DNA of 19,221 nt from Thiobacillus sp. (GTDB lineage Bacteria > Pseudomonadota > Gammaproteobacteria > Burkholderiales > Thiobacillaceae), in assembly GCF_024708915.1 (NCBI RefSeq), contig NZ_JANJXQ010000142.1:1-19221 (forward strand). The letters are read 5' to 3'. Every line of letters starts with the position of its first letter. Positions within the stretch are counted from its first letter, which is position 1. Of this stretch, positions 13,993 through 19,221 are shown piece by piece. The position numbers were made by a program, and so were the translations under genes. The notes beneath the pieces were generated by a model that saw only the letters and a list, made by a program, of their open reading frames with translations, searched no databases and was not told where the DNA came from.

Positions 13993-16367
13993 AAGCCTGG
14001 ACGGCAGACCACCGCGATCCGGTGGATGCCTACCTGCGGCGCTGCTTTGCCGAAAACCGGGTGCTGATGCTGCAAAGCGATCTCGGCCAGGTGCTCGACG
14101 CCCTGGCGGTCGACCCCCTCCGTCCGCCGCTCGACGGCACGCCTTTGCAGCAGGCGGTGCGGCATTTCCAGGAAGGCGTGTTTCAAAGCCCATGGGCCTA
14201 CTTCGCGTTGCGCGAGGGGGCCGGCCGCTGGCGTTATCTGCGCATGCACCAGGAACAGCTCATGCCGGAGCGCGTGTCGGTGGGCGAATTTCTCGCCTTC
14301 AAGGAGCAGCTGGTGAAGCCGGCGGACGACGGCGACAGCACGCTGGAAATCAATTTCGAGCCGTTTGGCCGCCACGTGCCGCGGCTACAGGAAACGCGCT
14401 CGATCGGGCAGGGGGTGCTGCATCTCAACCGGGCACTGGCGAGCAGGATGTTCACCCGCCCCGAGGTGGGGCAGACCAGGCTGCTGAATTTTCTGCGCAT
14501 GCACAAGGTCGAGGACCAGCAGCTGATGCTGGCGTCGCACATCGACGAGGTGCCGCAGCTGCAGAATGCGTTGCGCGAAGCGCTGCAGCTGCTCGACGCA
14601 TGCGACCCCGAGACGCCGTGGGCCGGGCTGGCTGCAATGCTCGGCAGGCTGGGATTCGAATCCGGATGGGGCGCCACGGCGGCGCGGACGCGCGAAACCA
14701 TGGAGATGCTGGTCGACATTCTGGAGGCACCGTCGCCCGCCGTGCTGGAGGCTTTTCTCGCGCGCATTCCGATGATCTCGCGTCTGCTGATCCTGTCGCT
14801 GCATGGCTACTTCGGTCAGGACAACGTGCTGGGGCGCCCCGACACGGGCGGCCAGGTGGTCTACATTCTCGACCAGGTGCGTGCGCTGGAACACGAAATG
14901 CGCGATCGCATGGCGATCCAGGGGGTGCAGGTCGATCCGCAGATCATCGTGGTCACCCGGCTGATTCCCGACGCCGACGGTACCACCTGCAACCAGCCGC
15001 TGGAAAAGATTCAGGGTGCCGACCATGCCTGGATCGTTCGCGTGCCGTTCCATCATCCCAACGGCGAGGTCGTGCGGGAGTGGATTTCGCGCTTCGAGAT
15101 CTGGCCCTATCTGGAAACTTTCGCGACCCATGTCGAGCACGAGGCGCTGGCAAGACTCGGCGGACGGCCCGACCTGATCATCGGCAATTATTCCGACGGC
15201 AACCTGGTGGCGAGCCTGCTGTCTGCGCGGCTGGGCGTGACCCAGTGCAACATCGCCCATGCGCTGGAACAGACCAAATACCTGCACTCCGCGCTGTACT
15301 GGGAAGCCAACGATCCGGTCTATCACTTCGCCTGCCAGTACACCGCCGATCTGATCGGCATGAACCATGCAGACTTCATCATCACCAGCACCTATCAGGA
15401 GATTGCCGGCACCGCGCACAGCATCGGCCAGTACGAGAGCTATCGTGCGTTCACCCTGCCGGGGCTGTACCGGGTGCTCGACGGCATCGACCTGTTCGAT
15501 CCCAAGTTCAACATCGTTTCGCCGGGCGCCGACGCCGGCACCTATTTCCCCTATAGCGATACGACGCGGCGCATGCATTCGCTGATGCCCGAGATCGAAC
15601 GCCTGCTCTACGCGCCCGATCCCGGGGTGCCGCATCGCGGCCGCTTCGACGACCCCGACAGGCCGCTGATCTTCACCATGGCACGGCTCGACCGCATCAA
15701 GAATCTGTCCGGGCTGACCGAATGGTTCGGCGCCTGCGAACGCCTGGCCGGGTCGGCCAATCTGGCGGTGATCGGCGGCCACGTCGATGCGTCCGCCTCC
15801 GCAGACGAGGAGGAGCGCGCGGAGATCGGGCGCATGCATGCGCTCATGGACCAGTACCGCCTGGACGGACGGATGCGCTGGCTTGGCGCCCGGCTCGACA
15901 GGAATCTGGCGGGCGAACTCTATCGCCATGTCGCCGACCGCCGTGGCGTATTCGTCCAGCCTGCGCTGTTCGAGGCCTTTGGCCTCACCCTGATCGAGGC
16001 GATGGCTTCGGGGCTGCCGGTTTTCGCTACCCGCTACGGCGGGCCGCTCGAGATCATCGAACACGGCAAGTCCGGATTCCACATCGATCCCAACGATGGC
16101 GCCGCCGCGGCCGAAGCTGTTGCCGATTTCCTGCAGCAGTGCGCGAGCGAGCCGGCCCGCTGGCAGCGCATTTCGGACGCCGCGCTGGCACGGGTGGCAG
16201 CGCGCTACACCTGGAAGCTGTATGCCGAGCGCATGATGACGCTGTCACGCATCTACGGCTTCTGGAAGTTCGTCAGCAATCTGGAACGCGAAGAAGCCGG
16301 CCGCTACCTGCAGCTGTTCCACCACCTGCAATTCCGCCCGCTGGCGCGCGCCGTGGGCGGGCACTGA
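13977..16367 (+). CDS. sus: Sucrose synthase
   Basis: A 796-residue enzyme, close to the usual length of about 800. It reversibly converts sucrose plus UDP or ADP into nucleotide-glucose plus fructose. Seen: the N-terminal sucrose-synthase domain about 1-260; [20 protein letters not shown] near 277-296; the donor-binding [10 protein letters not shown] near 568-577 with Arg570 and Lys575; and the GT4 E-X7-E motif EAFGLTLIE 666-674. AAGGAGG (13966-13972) precedes the ATG, inside the end of the sps gene. With the upstream fructokinase and SPS-SPP it completes a sucrose synthesis and cleavage cycle. In bacteria lacking sucrose uptake this set usually serves osmolyte storage or glycogen precursor supply. 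Nothing in the gene looks damaged. Confidence 0.94.
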   Translation: MFDALKAWTADHRDPVDAYLRRCFAENRVLMLQSDLGQVLDALAVDPLRPPLDGTPLQQAVRHFQEGVFQSPWAYFALREGAGRWRYLRMHQEQLMPERVSVGEFLAFKEQLVKPADDGDSTLEINFEPFGRHVPRLQETRSIGQGVLHLNRALASRMFTRPEVGQTRLLNFLRMHKVEDQQLMLASHIDEVPQLQNALREALQLLDACDPETPWAGLAAMLGRLGFESGWGATAARTRETMEMLVDILEAPSPAVLEAFLARIPMISRLLILSLHGYFGQDNVLGRPDTGGQVVYILDQVRALEHEMRDRMAIQGVQVDPQIIVVTRLIPDADGTTCNQPLEKIQGADHAWIVRVPFHHPNGEVVREWISRFEIWPYLETFATHVEHEALARLGGRPDLIIGNYSDGNLVASLLSARLGVTQCNIAHALEQTKYLHSALYWEANDPVYHFACQYTADLIGMNHADFIITSTYQEIAGTAHSIGQYESYRAFTLPGLYRVLDGIDLFDPKFNIVSPGADAGTYFPYSDTTRRMHSLMPEIERLLYAPDPGVPHRGRFDDPDRPLIFTMARLDRIKNLSGLTEWFGACERLAGSANLAVIGGHVDASASADEEERAEIGRMHALMDQYRLDGRMRWLGARLDRNLAGELYRHVADRRGVFVQPALFEAFGLTLIEAMASGLPVFATRYGGPLEIIEHGKSGFHIDPNDGAAAAEAVADFLQQCASEPARWQRISDAALARVAARYTWKLYAERMMTLSRIYGFWKFVSNLEREEAGRYLQLFHHLQFRPLARAVGGH

Positions 16368-16370
16368 AAG

Positions 16371-16623
16371 GCGTTTCGCAAGGCGTCGCTGAATCCGGGC
16401 CGCCATCTTGGCGAATGGCGCGATCTCGCGCTGGCGATCCGCTGCCGCTTCAAGGCGATGCCGCTGGAACAATGGGGCGTGCGCGCGCCTATCTGTATCG
16501 TCTGAAAAGGCGTTCGACGCCGCCGGCATCGAGATTCCCCCGCGCCTCATCGCGTATGCCGGGCAGGATAAACAGGGACGCGCCGCGCCCCTGCCCCTGG
16601 CCATCGAGCGCAGGACGGCCTGA
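16371..16623 (+). pseudogene. Remnant of an MscS-type mechanosensitive channel C-terminus
   Basis: Three frames in a row give pieces of the usual MscS-family ending. From 16371, in the sucrose synthase frame after its stop: LALAIRCRFKAMPLEQWGVRA. Then from about 16484: RAYLYRLK. Then from about 16507: KAFDAAGIEIP, followed by YAGQDKQGRAAPLPLAIERR. Family members normally read RFKTxPLxQWxV..., then LRIKxAFDxAGIEIPFPQ in one frame. At least two frameshifts and loss of the N-terminal membrane part are therefore implied. The PFPQ end is also altered. It lies directly after sucrose synthase, and an osmotic channel beside osmolyte genes would make sense. Sequencing error cannot explain the missing membrane domain. 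Confidence 0.62.
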
Positions 16624-16638
16624 GCGGATTGCTTGCGC

Positions 16639-17112
16639 TCAGTGTTCCGACAGCGGTTTCTGCGCGTCCCGGATATTGATTGCGCCCATGTGGGCGATCA
16701 GCACGGCCAGATCCTGATTCAGGCGCGTCAGTGCCTCTTCCGGCAACTGGCCGAGTGCGTGCGTGAGAATGCCGGTCAACGGCTGCGGCGCCTGTTTGAG
16801 CGCTTTTTCCCCTGCGGCAGTGAGGTAGAGCTGGACCACGCGCTGGTCGGCGTGCTTGCGCTCGCGCCGGATCAGGCCGGCCTTTTCGACCTTGTCGAGC
16901 AGGTTGCTGGCGGTGGAGACGTGGATCGACAGGGCCTGCGCCAGCTCAGACACTTTCATGCCCGGGGTCTGGCGTAGTGCGGCCAGCGCCCAGATCTGCG
17001 CACCGCTGACGCCGCAGGCTTTTTCCACCGCCTGAACATGCTGGCGCACCGCGCCGAAAATGACGCGAAACTGGCGCAGGGCTTCGTTGGCGGCGTTGGG
17101 GGGGGGGCTCAA
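16639..17112 (-). CDS. MarR-family transcriptional regulator
   Basis: A 157-residue protein with a winged helix-turn-helix, about 40-105 (VSELAQALSIHVSTASNLLDKVEKAGLI, then RRERKHADQRVVQLYLTAAG), and dimerising helices at both ends. MarR proteins usually repress nearby genes and release DNA on binding a ligand or on oxidation; Cys33 is the only cysteine and its role is unknown. No ATG is available: the start is a TTG at 17112 with GGAGAG (17119-17124) six bases upstream, and an in-frame stop lies just above. Directly inside the gene is a run of ten C on the coding strand (G at 17098-17107), encoding Pro3-Pro5. Length variation there would shift the frame. Targets are unclear; the secreted thioredoxin-like gene lies upstream on the same strand. 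Confidence 0.87.
   Translation of the reverse strand: MSPPPNAANEALRQFRVIFGAVRQHVQAVEKACGVSGAQIWALAALRQTPGMKVSELAQALSIHVSTASNLLDKVEKAGLIRRERKHADQRVVQLYLTAAGEKALKQAPQPLTGILTHALGQLPEEALTRLNQDLAVLIAHMGAINIRDAQKPLSEH
17098..17107 (-). repeat. Homopolymer run of ten G/C at the start of the MarR gene
   Basis: Ten consecutive G on the plus strand, that is ten C in the coding strand, covering codons 2-5 of the MarR gene. Runs this long are prone to slipped-strand changes and can switch a gene on and off, but they are also prone to sequencing error. Confidence 0.85.
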
Positions 17113-17290
17113 GGTGCGCTCTCCGATGCGTCAAAACGGTAATCATCGCAGATATTTCAGGCCATCGCGTCCGTTGTCCCGGGAGCGATGGGCGGCGGGG
17201 CAGGGCAATGTCGCTGGCCCGTCGCGGCGCGCAGGCGGGGTTTCGACGGCGGCAGATAGCCGGTCGGGGCAGCGGATCTGTGCGTGCCGA

Positions 17291-18364
17291 TTATTGCGCG
17301 GTCGCCGCGACCGGTTCGTCGGCGTAGCGCCAGATGTTCACGTCCAGCCCGGCTTCGCGGATGTGCTCGGTCTTGGCGGCAAGAAAGCGCTGGAAGCTGG
17401 GCTCCTTGCGGTAGGCGCCGGACACCAGATAGTCGAACATGCCCAGGGTATGGAACACGCGGAAGGACGATTCCCAGCGGATGACTTCCTGCCCGGCGGA
17501 GTCGAACAGGACGATGCCGGGCGCGTAGTTGACGCCGAGCTGGCGCACCCAGTCGCGCACCGCCATGCGCTTGCCTTGCGGCGTGACGATGGACTCGCGC
17601 GACCACATGTCGAGCTGCACGTTGTCGAACTTGGCGATCACGGCGCGGGTTTCCGGGTCGGCCAGCACGCGGCGGTGCAGCACCTCGCAGTCGGGGCAAT
17701 CCTTCTGCTCGAAGAACACCGCGAGCGGCCTGGCGGACTTGCCGCGGCGCCGCAGGTCGACGGCGTTCTTCAGGAAGAAGTCCTGCTGGATCATTTCGCC
17801 GGAAGCCTGCTTCGGCACCTCGCGCGCGGCGACAAAATCGCGGAAGGCAGTCTTGTTTTCATGCCGCCCGCCGACCCAGTCGAGCGCGGCCTGCAGGCGC
17901 GCCGGCGGCACGTAGCCGTTGAGGCGCAGCAGGGTTTTGCCGGCTTCGTCGAAAAACAGCAGGCTGGGGGTGAACTGGATTTTCTGCGCCGCGCTGTAGG
18001 TTTTTTCCGTGTAGCGTTTGCCGTCCAGCCCCACGACTTCGCGGTCGCCCCACATATTGACCGCGATCACGTCGAACTTTTCCTTCATCGTGGACTCGAT
18101 CTCGCGCTGCGACAGATTGCGCTCCACCAGCGCCGAGCAATACGGGCAGCCGTCCTGGGTGAACATCAGGATGACGCGCTTGCCGTTGGCGCGCGCCTCG
18201 TCGATGTCCTCCTTCAGATGCAGGAAGCTGTTCTTGAACCAGGCGGGGTACTCGGTCGTCTTGGCGCCGTAGTAGGTGCCCATCCTGGCCGCCGGCGGCT
18301 CTGCGGCGTGCAGCGAAAATGCGGCGAGCAACCCGAGCAAGGCCGGCAGATAGCGAATTGTCAT
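17291..18364 (-). CDS. Secreted tandem-thioredoxin-fold protein (SoxW-like)
   Basis: A 357-residue exported protein with two thioredoxin-like domains. Signal peptide 1-20 (AFSLHA before Ala21). Domain 1, about 40-165, has MFTQDGCPYCSALV with Cys73/Cys76 and the cis-proline loop FTPS (Pro133). Domain 2, about 190-320, has FFEQKDCPDCEVLH with Cys223/Cys226 and YAPG (Pro282). Both redox pairs are intact. Such proteins act in the periplasm as disulfide reductases; SoxW of sulfur oxidisers is a relative in form, which would suit a sulfur-oxidising host, but no sox gene is visible. The ATG at 18364 is preferred because GGAG lies about seven bases before it and the signal peptide starts there; an ATG at 18376 overlaps that site. 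It is followed by 178 bases and then the MarR gene. Confidence 0.83.
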   Translation of the reverse strand: MTIRYLPALLGLLAAFSLHAAEPPAARMGTYYGAKTTEYPAWFKNSFLHLKEDIDEARANGKRVILMFTQDGCPYCSALVERNLSQREIESTMKEKFDVIAVNMWGDREVVGLDGKRYTEKTYSAAQKIQFTPSLLFFDEAGKTLLRLNGYVPPARLQAALDWVGGRHENKTAFRDFVAAREVPKQASGEMIQQDFFLKNAVDLRRRGKSARPLAVFFEQKDCPDCEVLHRRVLADPETRAVIAKFDNVQLDMWSRESIVTPQGKRMAVRDWVRQLGVNYAPGIVLFDSAGQEVIRWESSFRVFHTLGMFDYLVSGAYRKEPSFQRFLAAKTEHIREAGLDVNIWRYADEPVAATAQ

Positions 18365-18401
18365 GGCGGTCTCCATCCATCGTCGTCAATAATGCGGACG
18401 C

Positions 18402-18834
18402 TTATCGTAGCAGGGGATCAGGCAGAAATTCTTCCATGACCGAACGGCCGTGCTTGCCCATGACGATCAAATCGGCGTCGGTCGTCTGCTCCTGTTCAAG
18501 AATCCGCAGCGTGGCCGCACCGTGAACGAACTGGCGCGATAGCTGGCTGGCCGGCGTGCAGCTTGCCGATGAAGGCCTCCATTTCAGCCTGCGCCGCGCT
18601 GCGTGCCTGAATCCGGTATTGATGAATCTGGCTGTCGTCCATGCCGGCGAGGCGGAAAGTGCTTTCCATCTCCACTTCGAACGCATGCAGCAGCACAAAG
18701 TCGGCATCGGGCAGCCAGGCATGGGCGGCGTTGATGGCGGCGGCATGATCGGAGAAATCGACCGCTGCGAGGATGCGCCGATACGGGGCGTGCGGGCGCT
18801 GCTTGACCGCGAGCAGGGTGCGGGGTGAAGTCAA
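18402..18834 (-). pseudogene. Universal stress protein (UspA family), frameshifted and truncated
   Basis: The first part, from TTG 18834, reads a normal Usp N-terminus (YRRILAAVDFSDHAAAINAA) through FIGKLHAGQ in one frame, which stops at 18496. The Usp continuation SRQFVHGAATLRIL and the nucleotide-loop-like DADLIVMGKHGRSVMEEFL is in another frame from about 18550 down to a TAA at 18402. The C-terminal strand normally following the GKHGRS motif (a GSV...DVLVV type segment) is missing. So there is one frameshift near 18540-18555 and a shortened end. The TTG start overlaps the TGA of the upstream ATPase gene as TTGA and has AAGGAG ahead of it, showing the gene was once translationally coupled. 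A sequencing error could explain the frameshift but not the missing end. Confidence 0.72.
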
Positions 18835-19221
18835 GGTATCTCCTTGGCGGGGAAAGGGCGTGACGGATGGTGGGCGCGGATCCATGCCTTCTCGATCTCG
18901 ACTACGCCGTAGACGAGGATGCCGAACAGGAACACCCGCACCCAGGTCGAGGCATCGAGCGCGGCGGTGGCGAACAGCGCCTGCAGCAGCGGCAGGAAGG
19001 TGAACAGCCCCTGCAGCACGACGAGGACGCCGATGGCGACCAGCACCGCCCGATTACCGATGAAACCCGACCAGCCGACCACCGGCGCGGTGAGGCGGCG
19101 GCAGTTGAACAAATAGAAGATCTCGCCCATCACCAGAGCGTTGACCGCAGCGGTGCGCGCGACCTCGAGCGGCATGCCGCGTTCGATTTCCCACAGGTAG
19201 AGGCCGAACGAGCCGGCCACC
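18831..19221 (-). CDS. P-type cation-transporting ATPase, C-terminal part (partial)
   Basis: The gene enters from the right edge; about 130 C-terminal residues are visible. They show several hydrophobic helices and the C-terminal cation-ATPase transmembrane pattern: TAAVNALVMGEIFYLFNCR, then a loop and WSGFIGNRAVLVAIGVLVVL, then a final helix pair ending in EKAWIRAHHP. This resembles the Cation_ATPase_C domain of PMR1/SERCA-like calcium or sodium pumps in bacteria. The catalytic phosphorylation domain lies outside the window, so ion specificity cannot be read. It is directly coupled to the broken universal stress protein gene, a pairing often seen in proteobacteria. Confidence 0.8.
   Translation of the reverse strand, partial: VAGSFGLYLWEIERGMPLEVARTAAVNALVMGEIFYLFNCRRLTAPVVGWSGFIGNRAVLVAIGVLVVLQGLFTFLPLLQALFATAALDASTWVRVFLFGILVYGVVEIEKAWIRAHHPSRPFPAKEIP

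Noticed and set aside
11827..14193. 788-residue minus-strand frame
   Set aside because: Antisense to the SPS-SPP fusion gene, whose motifs are all intact; His/Gln/Arg-rich shadow.
13862..16082. Long frames overlapping sucrose synthase (13862-15556 plus, 14385-16082 minus)
   Set aside because: Out-of-frame shadows of a gene with complete family motifs.
16621..16641. TGAGCG...CGCTCA dyad as terminator between the MscS remnant and MarR
   Set aside because: Only six base pairs, no U-tract, and it overlaps both stop codons; too weak to call.
17060..18439. 459-residue plus-strand frame
   Set aside because: Antisense to the tandem-thioredoxin gene with both CXXC sites and signal peptide intact.

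Overview
The window looks like chromosome from a GC-rich Gram-negative bacterium, most likely a betaproteobacterium of the Thiobacillus/Sulfuricella/Nitrosomonadales kind. This is inferred from the MrpA-type antiporter, the linked fructokinase, sucrose-phosphate synthase and sucrose synthase genes typical of chemolithotrophs and methylotrophs, Sec-type signal peptides and an outer-membrane beta-barrel. No rRNA, tRNA, insertion sequence, phage gene or CRISPR array was seen.

Layout. (1) 1-709, minus: 5' end of an mrpA-type cation/proton antiporter gene, cut by the window edge. (2) 1139-8698: a secretion locus. A sigma-54-type promoter precedes five plus-strand genes: two giant tandem paralogous glycine-rich secreted proteins of about 720 residues each, a 120-residue secreted protein, a secreted C39-type cysteine peptidase resembling FapD, and a 212-residue secreted protein. 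A convergent minus-strand gene encodes a FapF-like outer-membrane barrel with an N-terminal coiled coil. A near-perfect bidirectional terminator separates the two arms. (3) 8938-10302, minus: a sigma-54-dependent activator with a degenerate receiver domain (VpsR-like layout) and intact GAFTGA. (4) 10851-16367, plus: overlapping genes for a PfkB fructokinase, sucrose-phosphate synthase fused to sucrose-phosphatase, and sucrose synthase. (5) 16371-16623: frameshifted remnant of an MscS-channel C-terminus. (6) 16639-19221, minus: a MarR regulator with a TTG start and a run of ten C just inside the gene, a secreted tandem-thioredoxin protein, a broken universal stress protein gene, and the 3' end of a P-type cation ATPase gene.

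How it fits together. The FapD-like peptidase plus FapF-like pore are the two recognisable machinery parts of the Pseudomonas functional-amyloid (Fap) pathway. Here they sit with substrates unlike FapB/FapC: proteins made of Gly-Gly-X repeats and Ala/Thr-Gly triplets. All four candidate substrates end in related Q/N-rich beta segments that resemble curlin or Fap repeats. I infer a Fap-like export system building a glycine-rich extracellular matrix, switched on by the linked sigma-54 activator. The adjacent sucrose genes could form a synthesis/cleavage cycle for an osmolyte or for nucleotide-sugar supply; any functional tie to the matrix is speculation.
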